A stretch of DNA of 51,806 nucleotides. Source: Actinomycetes bacterium (GTDB lineage Bacteria; Actinomycetota; Acidimicrobiia; Acidimicrobiales; Acidimicrobiaceae). The stretch's first letter is position 1. Every line of letters begins with the position of its first letter. Positions 1 to 8,445 of the stretch are shown here, one piece after another. A program made the position numbers and the translations under genes. The notes below the pieces were generated by a model. The model did not search any database. It had not been told where the DNA came from and saw only the letters and a program-made list of their open reading frames with translations. The DNA is taken from assembly GCA_021842145.1 (NCBI GenBank), contig JAKCBW010000003.1, positions 1 through 51,806 on the forward strand. The letters are read 5' to 3'.

Positions 1-342
1 GTTCACGAACTCCCCACCGACCTCAAAGAGGCCCTTTACTTAGACGAAAAAGCCCTTTCGTTGTGGAGGCAGATCACACCATTGGCTCGCAATGAATGGA
101 TCTGCTGGACGATTACAGTAAAACAACAGAAAACCAGGGATGAGCACGTCACTCGGGTGATTTCACAACTCAAAGGTGGAAAACGTAGGCCCTGCTGCTG
201 GTTGGGCTGTATTCATCGAACGGACAAACCGATTAGTCCGTCGGTGCAATCCATTATCGAAAAAAGAACCAAAAAGAACAACCCAGCACCCACCCCGCCC
301 TCTATAAGCGAAGCAGGTGCCGGACTCTCCTTTGAAAGGTAG
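1..342 (+). CDS. YdeI/OmpD-associated-like protein, 3' end (N-terminus outside window)
   Basis: The first reading frame is open from base 1 and stops at 340-342, so this is the C-terminal 113 residues of a gene that begins upstream of the window. The segment LPTDLKEAL followed by an Ala/Leu-rich helix, then KTRDEHVTRVISQLKGGKRR and CCWLGCIHR, fits the C-terminal domain of the YdeI/OmpD-associated family, where a 'K-x-E-T-R-x-x-R' helix precedes a G-K-R/K segment. The role of this family is poorly defined; it has been linked to bacteriocin protection. The roughly 40 residues after CIHR are polar, Pro/Lys-rich and not part of the family domain I recognise. It is convergent with the nuo operon. 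The family call is by eye. Confidence 0.6.
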   Translation, partial: VHELPTDLKEALYLDEKALSLWRQITPLARNEWICWTITVKQQKTRDEHVTRVISQLKGGKRRPCCWLGCIHRTDKPISPSVQSIIEKRTKKNNPAPTPPSISEAGAGLSFER

Positions 343-362
343 TTCCTCAATAAAACCGAATG

Positions 363-388
363 CCGGATTGGGATATGCCAATATCCGG
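363..388. terminator. Stem-loop between converging genes, candidate bidirectional terminator
   Basis: Arms CCGGATTGG (363-371) and CCAATATCCGG (378-388) pair with a 2-nt bulge around the loop GATAT(G). The element sits in the gap between the stop of the YdeI-like gene and the stop of nuoN. On the minus strand the stem is followed about 10 nt later by TTTT, which suits the end of the nuo transcript. There is no long U-tract, so intrinsic termination is uncertain. Confidence 0.4.
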
Positions 389-415
389 TAGTCGGCATGG
401 CCCAAGCACCCTTCG

Positions 416-463
416 ATCTCAGTGCACCACAATCTCAGTGCATCACAATCTCAGTGCATCAAG
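416..463. repeat. Three tandem 16-bp repeats running into the nuoN stop codon
   Basis: Unit ATCTCAGTGCAYCACA occurs at 416-431 and 432-447, and a third copy with a changed end (ATCTCAGTGCATCAAG) at 448-463. The third copy contains the last codons and the TGA stop of nuoN (451-453). Each copy repeats the 'TGCACTGA' string on the minus strand, so stop-like triplets are duplicated in the trailer. Confidence 0.85.
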
Positions 464-2019
464 ACGGCCTGATGAGCAAATGTGACCAGTGGCGATGAAT
501 AGATGCCGAATACAATTGTGAAGGCCATCGCTAGGCCAACGCCTACCAACGTGACCAGCGGCGGCGTATAGGTTTTCTTGGCCGTTTCCACCTCGGTCAT
601 TACCCCACCACCAGATGCTGGTGTTGTCGTACTTTCGGCCTCTTCCCGATCCGTATAGATCGCAAATGCGAGTCTCAAGTAGAAGTACACCGCTACCACC
701 GCCGTCATCATTGCAGCTATGGCAAGCAAATACTCTCTCGATTGAACTGCTGCGGCAATAACGGAAAACTTAGCGAGAAAACCGGTGGTAAATGGCGCTC
801 CAGCCTGGGCGACCATGAAAATTGCTAGCGCCAAACCGAGGGCGGGATTCCGCTTAGCCAATCCCCTGAGGTCAGAGACCAGTATCGGCCCCTCAAAATT
901 ACCCCTAGCTGCAGACACCATCGAGATCACGCCGAAGGTTCCGATGATCATGATGGAGTAGGCAAACAGGTAGTAGAGGGAATCTGACACTCCAGCGGCC
1001 GTCGCAGTTGCCAACCCGATCAGGATAAAACCGGCATGGTTGATCGAAGAATAGGCGAGCATCCTCTTGACATCCCGCTGAGATAGTGCCAAGACCGCTC
1101 CTACGACAGTGGACAGAACCGCCAAGGTAATAACTACGGGCCTCCAGTCGAGGCTCAGGGTATTGAAAGAGACGTAGAAGATTCTCAACAGAGCTGCAAA
1201 TCCTCCGGCCTTTGCCACCCCGGCCATATACCCCGTAACGGAGGTCGGCGCACCTTGATAGACGTCTGGTGTCCAGAAGTGAAATGGCACGGCGGCTACC
1301 TTGAAGCCCAATCCAACCAGCATGAGGACCATGCCAGCCAAAAGCACCCCGTTAGAAGTCAAGGTATTGTTGGCCAGATACTGAGCTATCTTCGAGATGT
1401 TTGATGTACCCGTTGCTCCATAGGTCAAAGCAATTCCATAGAGAAAGATAGCAGAGGAAAAACCACCGAGGACAAAGTACTTCATCGCAGCCTCTTGGGA
1501 CTCCGAAGCACTTCGTCTAAACCCAACCAAGACATATAGGGCAATTGAGAGGATCTCGAGACCCAAGAACACAACGATGAGGTCATTAGCCGCAGCCATA
1601 AACATCGCGCCGGAGGCGGATATCAGGATCAGTGCCGAATACTCCGGACCCTTTGCTGCGTCCCTAAAAACAACTCCCTGAGCTATCAGCAGAGACAAAA
1701 GCACCGAAACCGAAATCACTACCATCAAAAAGGTCGAAAACCCATCTGACGATATCGCTCCCGCAATCGTCGCCTTTGGCCCCTGTGACCTGACAACTTC
1801 GAACAGGTGAAGTGACCATTCGCCTGCCACCAGTGAAGCTACTACACCTATTGCGGTGTAAGGCCAGGTAAGATCTCGCTTTCGGGTTAGCGACGAAACG
1901 ATCATCGAGATAATCGCTGCACCTAGCATTACCAGCTCCGGAAGAATCGAGGAGTAATCGATCTTCGGTAGGGCGATCTTGGCGGTGCTTGCGAAAGTCA
2001 ACAGTAAGTGCGGGCTCAC
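451..2019 (-). CDS. nuoN: NADH-quinone oxidoreductase subunit N
   Basis: Membrane subunit of proton-pumping respiratory complex I; one of the three antiporter-like (Mrp-related) subunits. The 522-residue protein is almost entirely transmembrane helices. It has the expected GLEILSIALYVLVGFRR helix with the acidic residue, and the FKVAAVPFHFWTPDVYQGAP stretch with the helix-break lysine and 'PTSVTGYMA'. The start is GTG, sharing a GTGA overlap with the nuoM stop (2016-2019), which supports translational coupling. It is the last gene of the nuo operon. Its stop lies inside a triplicated 16-bp repeat. Confidence 0.96.
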   Translation of the reverse strand: MSPHLLLTFASTAKIALPKIDYSSILPELVMLGAAIISMIVSSLTRKRDLTWPYTAIGVVASLVAGEWSLHLFEVVRSQGPKATIAGAISSDGFSTFLMVVISVSVLLSLLIAQGVVFRDAAKGPEYSALILISASGAMFMAAANDLIVVFLGLEILSIALYVLVGFRRSASESQEAAMKYFVLGGFSSAIFLYGIALTYGATGTSNISKIAQYLANNTLTSNGVLLAGMVLMLVGLGFKVAAVPFHFWTPDVYQGAPTSVTGYMAGVAKAGGFAALLRIFYVSFNTLSLDWRPVVITLAVLSTVVGAVLALSQRDVKRMLAYSSINHAGFILIGLATATAAGVSDSLYYLFAYSIMIIGTFGVISMVSAARGNFEGPILVSDLRGLAKRNPALGLALAIFMVAQAGAPFTTGFLAKFSVIAAAVQSREYLLAIAAMMTAVVAVYFYLRLAFAIYTDREEAESTTTPASGGGVMTEVETAKKTYTPPLVTLVGVGLAMAFTIVFGIYSSPLVTFAHQAVLMH

Positions 2020-3545
2020 TTATTCACCCCGCTTCCAATTGCCGATCCGCTGTTTGCAGGGGTCGTATAAGTCACCGACATCTGACGCATGAGGGTATGC
2101 ACTGAAGGATCAATCCGATCTAGGAAAGGTCTTGGATAGACCCCGATAAAGACAATCAGGATCAATATTGGAGCGATGGCCAAAAACTCGCCCTTTTTGA
2201 TCTCAGCAAATGGCCGATTTGCCTCATCCTTGCGATGGAATACCTTCTGGTAGGCCCACAAAAGGTATATCGCCGAGAAAATCACGCCGGTCGCACCAAC
2301 GACCGCCCACCACCTGTGGGTAACGAAGGTGCCCAGCAGTATCAAAAACTCGCCAACGAATCCATTTAAGCCAGGTACTCCGATCGAGGCCATCATCACC
2401 AAGGTGAATACGCCCGCAAAAATGGGAGCCTTGGCCTGGATCCCCGACAGCACACCGGTGTCGGTGCTCTTGTGTCGCTCGTAAATCAAGCCAACCAGCA
2501 AGAACATGCCCGCGGTGTAGAGTCCGTGATTCACCATCTGTAGCACCGCACCCGAAAGACCCTGAGTGCTAAGGGCGAATAGTCCTAACACTATGAAACC
2601 CATATGCGATAGCGACGAGTATGCGATGATCCTCTTCAGATCCTTCTCTCCAGAGGCGACAATCGCACCATAGACGATACCGACAACTGCGAGGGTCATG
2701 AGGATAGGTGCCAGGGACTTAGCCGCTGCCGGGAAAAGCTGGAAATCGAAGCGGATCATCCCGTATGTACCAAGCTTAGCCATCACACCAGCCAGAATCA
2801 TAACCGTAGAGGTGGGTGCTTCACCGTATGCATCTGGCGACCAGGTATGAAAGGGAAACACCGGAGCCTTGACAGCGAAGGCCGCAGTAAAGGCCAGAAA
2901 TAGCCACTTTGCGGTTGCCGAGCTGAGAGTAGTCTTGGTGAGTTGGGCCAGCTCAAAAGTCAGGTGTCCCGTAGTCGCCTGATGAATAAAGACCAGACTC
3001 AAGATTCCGACCAGCATAAAGGCCGAACCCAAGAAGGTGTAGACGAAGAACTTTACGGCCGCCTTGCCACGATTTTTGAATCCCCAGTTACCGATCAAAA
3101 AGTAAGTTGGGATCAGGGTTAGCTCGAATAGCAGGAAGAATCCGAACAGGTCGAGTGCCAAGAAGCTCCCGATACAAGCGGCCTCAAGGAGCAGCATCCA
3201 CGCCACATAAGCCTTCTCATCCTTATTCTCGGCGGCCCCGAAGAGCGCAACCACAAAGAGGAGCGAAGTCAGCAACACCAGGACCAACGAAATACCATCG
3301 ACGCCCAAAGACCACGAAATCCCGAAGGTAGGTATCCAGCTATGAACTGACACCATCTGGAAGCCGCCGAAACCAACCTTGAATTGCGCAGCCATCGCCA
3401 CCGAGATAGCGAATACCACCAAAGCGAGGCCCCTGCCAAGGTTTCTAAATACCTTTGGGCTCAGGCTCTTGGGCAGAACCGCCAGTACGAGTGACGCCAC
3501 CACCGGAAGGATTATCAAAACATTCAAATAAGGAAACAAGTTCAA
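2016..3545 (-). CDS. nuoM: NADH-quinone oxidoreductase subunit M
   Basis: Second antiporter-like membrane subunit of complex I, 509 residues, about 14 helices. Key elements are FELTLIPTYFLIGNWG (conserved Glu), KAPVFPFHTWSPDAYGEAPT (lysine and broken helix) and SSLSHMGFIVLG. The longest reading begins at TTG 3545, but AAGGAG (3553-3548) is only 2 nt from that codon and 8 nt from a second in-frame TTG at 3539-3537, so the true start is probably two codons downstream. It follows nuoL after a 55-nt gap and overlaps nuoN by 4 nt. Confidence 0.95.
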   Translation of the reverse strand: MNLFPYLNVLIILPVVASLVLAVLPKSLSPKVFRNLGRGLALVVFAISVAMAAQFKVGFGGFQMVSVHSWIPTFGISWSLGVDGISLVLVLLTSLLFVVALFGAAENKDEKAYVAWMLLLEAACIGSFLALDLFGFFLLFELTLIPTYFLIGNWGFKNRGKAAVKFFVYTFLGSAFMLVGILSLVFIHQATTGHLTFELAQLTKTTLSSATAKWLFLAFTAAFAVKAPVFPFHTWSPDAYGEAPTSTVMILAGVMAKLGTYGMIRFDFQLFPAAAKSLAPILMTLAVVGIVYGAIVASGEKDLKRIIAYSSLSHMGFIVLGLFALSTQGLSGAVLQMVNHGLYTAGMFLLVGLIYERHKSTDTGVLSGIQAKAPIFAGVFTLVMMASIGVPGLNGFVGEFLILLGTFVTHRWWAVVGATGVIFSAIYLLWAYQKVFHRKDEANRPFAEIKKGEFLAIAPILILIVFIGVYPRPFLDRIDPSVHTLMRQMSVTYTTPANSGSAIGSGVNK

Positions 3546-3600
3546 CTCTCCTTGGAGCCGATGGCTAAGTATCTACAGAGTGCATTTGAGGGACAATACA

Positions 3601-5535
3601 TCAGCCACCAGCCTTAATGACCGCGTAGCCGAGCAGAATAACCGCCCCAAAAGCTATCCCTAACGCATAACTCCTCACGTAGCCGGTCTGGATCTTGCGT
3701 AGAACCCCCGACAGCTTGGCGATCGCAGTTGCGACGAGCACGACCACACCATCGACGATCTTTCGATCGACAACCGTGTCCATCTTGAGTGCCAAAGCGG
3801 TGCTCGGTCGGGCGAAGACCGTATCGTAGGCGATATCGATGCCCCAAGCACGCTTCAAGAGCCTCGGCTCCAGGTTTGGCTGATCCCAATTAGTCCGCCA
3901 CAAAGACCAAGCCAAAGATATACCAATCACTGCGAACACCGCATCCATCGCACCCAACAACACCTGAGCCGTCCCCGAGAGGGTATTGGCAACCAGGGCG
4001 GTTCCAAATACCGGGGTCAACCAGTTTTCGAGAAACCTCGTAGAGGACGCAAAAGGGAGATTCAAAAGGCCACCGAGGACCGCCAAGACCGCCAAGATAA
4101 TAAGCGGGAGGGTCATAATCCTCGGAGACTCATGGGGAGCACTCACGTGCATATCACCCTCATGTTCTCCAACCTCATGGCCGCCCTGATGACCCGAGCC
4201 CGAGATGGCTGACCACCGGGAATCACCGAAGAAGACCAGCATTACTTCCCTGCCCATGTAGTAAGCAGTGAGAATGGCGGTCAGCGCCCCAACAAGCCAC
4301 AGCAATGGGCTCTTCTGAAATGCCGCAGTCAGTACGTCTCCCTTAGACCAAAAACCAGAAAACGGTGGGAACCCGGCAATCGACAGCCAACCGATGATGA
4401 AGGTAACCGACGTGATCGGCATGTACCGTCTTAGCCGACCCATCTTCTTTATGTCCTGCTCATCGTGCATCGAGTGGATTACAGAACCCGATCCCAAGAA
4501 GAGGAGCGCCTTGTAAAAGGCGTGGGTCACCATTAGAAAGATGGCGGCGACATAAGCCCCAGTGCCCACCGCCAGAAACATATAACCGAGTTGGCTTACC
4601 GTCGAGTAGGCCAAAACCTTTTTAATGTCATCCTGTGAGGTTGCGGCGGCTGCGGCGACAAATGCGGTAAGAACTCCAACGATCGCTATAACCATCGACG
4701 CCGTCGGCGCTAAACGAAGTATCGGAGCAAGCCTTGCCATCAGGTACACGCCTGCGGTCACCATGGTTGCGGCGTGGATCAAAGCAGACACCGGAGTTGG
4801 GCCCTCCATAGCGTCTACCAGCCATGTAAACAGTGGCAACTGGGCTGACTTTCCGGCCGCACCAAGGAAGAATAGGAGAGCGATTGCAGTAGCGCTCCCC
4901 TTACTGAGGATGAGGTGCCCACCGAAAAGGTTGACGTAGTTCAGGCTACCAACCCAGTAAAAAAGTAGGAAGCTCCCGAGCAGAAAGCCGAAGTCACCGA
5001 TCCTGTTGACGATGAAGGCCTTCTTGCCGGCGGTAGCTGCGCTGGGCTTTTCGAACCAAAATGAGATCAGGAAGTAGGAACAGGCCCCAACTCCCTCCCA
5101 GCCGACGAATGCTAGCGGTATATTCCCCGCTAGGACTAGCACGATCATGGAAAAGACAAACAGGTTCAGATATACAAAGAACTGGTGAAACCTTGGATCA
5201 CCCTTCATGTATCCAATTGAGTATGCGTGGATGATCGTAGCGACGCCGGTTACGAAGAGCACCATGGTCATCGAAAGCGGGTCAAGATAGAGATCAATAC
5301 CCAACTTAAGTGACCCAACATTCATCCAGGTAAAGAGGTGGTCGACGAAAACCCTATGGGTCCCAGTCCTGGCCAACAGTCCTACCCAGGTGATTACGGA
5401 CGCGACGAAGCAGAGAAAGATCGCCGTAGTACCCAACCAACCGGCTTTAGGATAGCCGAGCTTCTTCCCAAGCGGAAGCAAGAGAAAGAATCCGACTATC
5501 GGAAATAGCGGAATAAGTGCAACGAATGAGACCAT
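3601..5535 (-). CDS. nuoL: NADH-quinone oxidoreductase subunit L
   Basis: Largest antiporter-like subunit of complex I, 644 residues. The sequence shows VGWEGVGACSYFLISFWF with the coupling Glu, GKSAQLPLFTWLVDAMEGPT with the central lysine, and a C-terminal hydrophobic tail expected to hold the lateral helix and last membrane anchor. A soluble loop at about residues 445-470 is unusually rich in His and acidic residues (GHQGGHEVGEHEGDMH). ATG start at 5535, 4 nt after the nuoK stop. Confidence 0.96.
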   Translation of the reverse strand: MVSFVALIPLFPIVGFFLLLPLGKKLGYPKAGWLGTTAIFLCFVASVITWVGLLARTGTHRVFVDHLFTWMNVGSLKLGIDLYLDPLSMTMVLFVTGVATIIHAYSIGYMKGDPRFHQFFVYLNLFVFSMIVLVLAGNIPLAFVGWEGVGACSYFLISFWFEKPSAATAGKKAFIVNRIGDFGFLLGSFLLFYWVGSLNYVNLFGGHLILSKGSATAIALLFFLGAAGKSAQLPLFTWLVDAMEGPTPVSALIHAATMVTAGVYLMARLAPILRLAPTASMVIAIVGVLTAFVAAAAATSQDDIKKVLAYSTVSQLGYMFLAVGTGAYVAAIFLMVTHAFYKALLFLGSGSVIHSMHDEQDIKKMGRLRRYMPITSVTFIIGWLSIAGFPPFSGFWSKGDVLTAAFQKSPLLWLVGALTAILTAYYMGREVMLVFFGDSRWSAISGSGHQGGHEVGEHEGDMHVSAPHESPRIMTLPLIILAVLAVLGGLLNLPFASSTRFLENWLTPVFGTALVANTLSGTAQVLLGAMDAVFAVIGISLAWSLWRTNWDQPNLEPRLLKRAWGIDIAYDTVFARPSTALALKMDTVVDRKIVDGVVVLVATAIAKLSGVLRKIQTGYVRSYALGIAFGAVILLGYAVIKAGG

Positions 5536-5539
5536 TTGG

Positions 5540-5845
5540 CTAACCCTTCAAAAGGTGCAGGTCATCGGCGGTGACATTCGCCCTGCGCCTGAAGATCGAA
5601 ACGATAATACCAAGACCCACAACCACTTCGGCGGCGGCGACTACCAGCACGAAAAATACCAGCACCTGCCCTCCTATATCGCCGAGCATTCGTGAAAATG
5701 TCACCAGGGTCAAATTCACTGCATTAAGCATCAGCTCGATACACATGAACATCACCAGCACGTTCCTTCTCACCAGCAAGCCCAAAGCCCCCATGGTGAA
5801 AATAACGGCAGCCAGGGTCAAGTACCAACTCCCCGGGATTGTCAT
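5540..5845 (-). CDS. nuoK: NADH-quinone oxidoreductase subunit K
   Basis: Small membrane subunit of complex I, 101 residues, the usual size. Three predicted helices; the second has [17 protein letters not shown] with the conserved membrane Glu of the family, and the third carries the second acidic residue ([12 protein letters not shown]). It overlaps nuoJ by 4 nt and is closely followed by nuoL. Confidence 0.96.
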   Translation of the reverse strand: MTIPGSWYLTLAAVIFTMGALGLLVRRNVLVMFMCIELMLNAVNLTLVTFSRMLGDIGGQVLVFFVLVVAAAEVVVGLGIIVSIFRRRANVTADDLHLLKG

Positions 5846-6495
5846 TGATGGCTCCTTTGCCCGTCGTCAGAAGAACTTGCTGGGTCGACTCCGAGGTCTA
5901 TCAAGATATCGGAACTCGCGGTATCGAGTTTGCTTACCGTATCGGTCGGAGTCGCCGCCCGTCTCGCCAAAACCACCGCGCCGAGAACCGCTATAACCAG
6001 CAGGGCGGAGGTAGCTTCAAATGGAAGTAGGTAGGTCGTGAAGACCGCCCTTGCGAGCTCCACGATATTTGATTGTCCGCCGTTGGTCGGCCCCACTACC
6101 GCTGGTTGTCCCGTCGACCAGTGGGAGCGAGCGAGCAGTCCAATCTCTAATAGCACCAATATCGCAGCCACCACTGCGAGCGGTCTCTGTGCTGGTAAAG
6201 GATCTTTTTGCGTCACTTCTCGTCGATCAACACCTAGGAGCATGATGACAAAGAGGAAGAGCACGACTATCGCACCGGCGTAGACGATCACCTGGACGGC
6301 GGCGAGAAACTGAGCGTCCTGCTCAACAAAGAGCACCGCTACCGAAAAAAGCGTCATTACTAGCATCAGTGCCGAATGGACGGGATTTCGGGCGAGGATG
6401 ACCCCACCAGCGCCCACAAGTGCGGCTAGACCCGCGAAAATAAAGGTAAAAAGGTCCGGGAGGGCGATAGTGGTCAATAAGAGGTGGCCGATCAC
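5842..6495 (-). CDS. nuoJ: NADH-quinone oxidoreductase subunit J
   Basis: Membrane subunit of complex I, 217 residues. Five helices are visible, including the typical [11 protein letters not shown] start and [22 protein letters not shown] (a pi-bulge type helix in the family). The C-terminal roughly 45 residues are polar and not conserved. It overlaps nuoI by 4 nt and nuoK by 4 nt, so translation is probably coupled. Confidence 0.96.
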   Translation of the reverse strand: MIGHLLLTTIALPDLFTFIFAGLAALVGAGGVILARNPVHSALMLVMTLFSVAVLFVEQDAQFLAAVQVIVYAGAIVVLFLFVIMLLGVDRREVTQKDPLPAQRPLAVVAAILVLLEIGLLARSHWSTGQPAVVGPTNGGQSNIVELARAVFTTYLLPFEATSALLVIAVLGAVVLARRAATPTDTVSKLDTASSDILIDLGVDPASSSDDGQRSHQ

Positions 6496-7175
6496 TTGAC
6501 CCTACCCCCATACTTTTTAAACATTCTGTCTGCTTTATCCTTACGAATCGAAAATTTCGGGGAAGCCTCCTCGGCGCTGAGGTCGCTTTGACCAGCCTCT
6601 GGCTTTCGGCTCCCATAGCCTGCCTCGGCGGACCATTGAACGATGCCCTCGAACTCGGCCTCACCGTTTGGAGCGGTTGCCCTCATCCAGCCCGAAGTCA
6701 TCAGTTCGTCGCCCTCCTTCCAGTCTTCCCAAGGGAGTTTCTTGGGCTGACCGTCCTCGTCGACAAGTAACTCTTCCTTGGTATAGATCGCCTGTTCACG
6801 AGAGGTGAAGGAGAATTCGAAGAGCTTTGACTCCGTAATTGCCTCGGTAGGGCAGGCCTCAACACAAAGGTCACAATGGATGCAGCGTAGAAAATTGATC
6901 TCATACACATAGCCAAAGCGCTCACCTGGTGAGGTCGGAGAATCGGGGTCGTTGTCGCGACCTCGGACATGGATGCAGCGGGCGGGACAAACCCCGGCGC
7001 ATAGCTCGCAGCCGATGCACTTCTCCATACCGTCTTCGTATCGATTCAAGACGTGACGTCCATGGAAGCGAGGCGGCTTTGGCCGCTTCTCCTCGGGATA
7101 CTGCTTAGTGATGCGGGGCTCCCGCATTTGATTCAGCGTTACCCTGAACCCACCTAACGAGTCAAATGCGCCCAC
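6492..7175 (-). CDS. nuoI: NADH-quinone oxidoreductase subunit I
   Basis: Peripheral-arm ferredoxin-like subunit of complex I that carries clusters N6a and N6b. Two 4Fe-4S motifs are present: CIGCELCAGVCP (Cys 53, 56, 59, 63) and CIHCDLCVEACP (Cys 98, 101, 104, 108). The 227-residue protein is longer than the E. coli protein because of a charged C-terminal extension, as in other actinobacteria. It shares one base with nuoH (7175) and overlaps nuoJ by 4 nt. Confidence 0.96.
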   Translation of the reverse strand: MGAFDSLGGFRVTLNQMREPRITKQYPEEKRPKPPRFHGRHVLNRYEDGMEKCIGCELCAGVCPARCIHVRGRDNDPDSPTSPGERFGYVYEINFLRCIHCDLCVEACPTEAITESKLFEFSFTSREQAIYTKEELLVDEDGQPKKLPWEDWKEGDELMTSGWMRATAPNGEAEFEGIVQWSAEAGYGSRKPEAGQSDLSAEEASPKFSIRKDKADRMFKKYGGRVK

Positions 7176-8443
7176 TACTTAGATCCTCCTGACTCAGGAG
7201 TTCCACTCCGAAAAGTGGGCCTCACAACTTTTAAGCCTGGTGCAATCTGCCTGGCCTCGGACTCGAGTGGTCGGTTCGTTGGCGCAAGGGTAATATCGGC
7301 CGCTTCGCCGCTTTGGTCGCCGATGGACATCGAGCGAAACAACAAGACCGCACAGAGCAGGCTCAGGACTAAAAGGCCAAACCCCATATACCTGTTTACT
7401 TGCATTGCTGCGACAATCAGAATCCATGCAAGAGAGATAGGTATGAGTACCTTCCAACCTAAATCCATCAACTGGTCGTAACGTAGCCTCGGCAATGCTC
7501 CACGAAGCCAAACGTATCCAAAAAGGAACACGAGGGTCTTTCCTAAGAACCACAGGATTGGCCAGAGCCAATGCAAGAAACTGGGATCATAGCCGTCTGG
7601 ACCACCTAAGAACAGAGTGACAATCACCGCTGACATGGTGATGGTATTCATGAACTCAGCCAAGAAAAACATCGCAAATCGGATCGAGGAGTATTCGGTG
7701 TGGAATCCTCCCACCAACTCCTGCTCAGCCTCGGTCAAGTCAAATGGTGGCCTGTTCAGCTCTGCCGTGATTGCGATCACAAAAATGATAAACGGCACCA
7801 CTCCGAGGCGCAAAATGTTCCACTTCGGAATGAAGCTAAAAAAGGTACCCATCTGAGAAAGTACGATATCCCGGGTCGACAGTGATCCCGTGATAAGCAC
7901 GACTGTGGCTACTGAAAGCCCCATTGCCGCCTCGTAGGAGATCATCTGAGCCGACGCACGGACCGAACCTATCAATGGGTACTTCGAGCCCGACGACCAG
8001 CCGGCGAGCATTACCCCGTAGACCGCCACAGACGACATGGCCAAAAGAAAGAGTATCCCCATCGGCGGGTCGGCGACTTGAAGCTCGGTTGTGTGCCCAA
8101 AAATTGTCACTATCCCGCCAATTGGCACGATGGTAAAGATCAAAAAGGCCGGCATCAGCGTCAAATATGGGGCGAGCTTGAAGACGAAGCGATTTGAATT
8201 CTCCGGTATCAGGTCCTCTTTGAAAAAGAGCTTGATACCATCGGCAAGCGTCTGGAGCATACCCCAAGGTCCGGCACGATTCGGGCCGATTCGGTTCTGC
8301 ATGTCGGAGATAATCTTGCGCTCAAACCAGATCATCAGCATCACGGCAACCATCAATGCGGCAAAAGCCACAAGCACCTTGACGATCACGATCACAAAGA
8401 CCGCAAGGGTAATCCCATGTGAAAAGAGTTGGTCAGCTCCCAC
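7175..8443 (-). CDS. nuoH: NADH-quinone oxidoreductase subunit H
   Basis: Membrane subunit that forms much of the quinone-binding cavity of complex I. The family signatures are WFERKIISDMQNRIGPNRAG near the N-terminus, LADGIKLFFKED, and ELNRPPFDLTEAEQELVGGF with the E-N-R-P motif. At 422 residues it has about 60 polar residues appended at the C-terminus compared with the short family members. It lies 2 nt downstream of nuoG. Confidence 0.96.
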   Translation of the reverse strand: MGADQLFSHGITLAVFVIVIVKVLVAFAALMVAVMLMIWFERKIISDMQNRIGPNRAGPWGMLQTLADGIKLFFKEDLIPENSNRFVFKLAPYLTLMPAFLIFTIVPIGGIVTIFGHTTELQVADPPMGILFLLAMSSVAVYGVMLAGWSSGSKYPLIGSVRASAQMISYEAAMGLSVATVVLITGSLSTRDIVLSQMGTFFSFIPKWNILRLGVVPFIIFVIAITAELNRPPFDLTEAEQELVGGFHTEYSSIRFAMFFLAEFMNTITMSAVIVTLFLGGPDGYDPSFLHWLWPILWFLGKTLVFLFGYVWLRGALPRLRYDQLMDLGWKVLIPISLAWILIVAAMQVNRYMGFGLLVLSLLCAVLLFRSMSIGDQSGEAADITLAPTNRPLESEARQIAPGLKVVRPTFRSGTPESGGSK

Positions 8444-8445
8444 GT

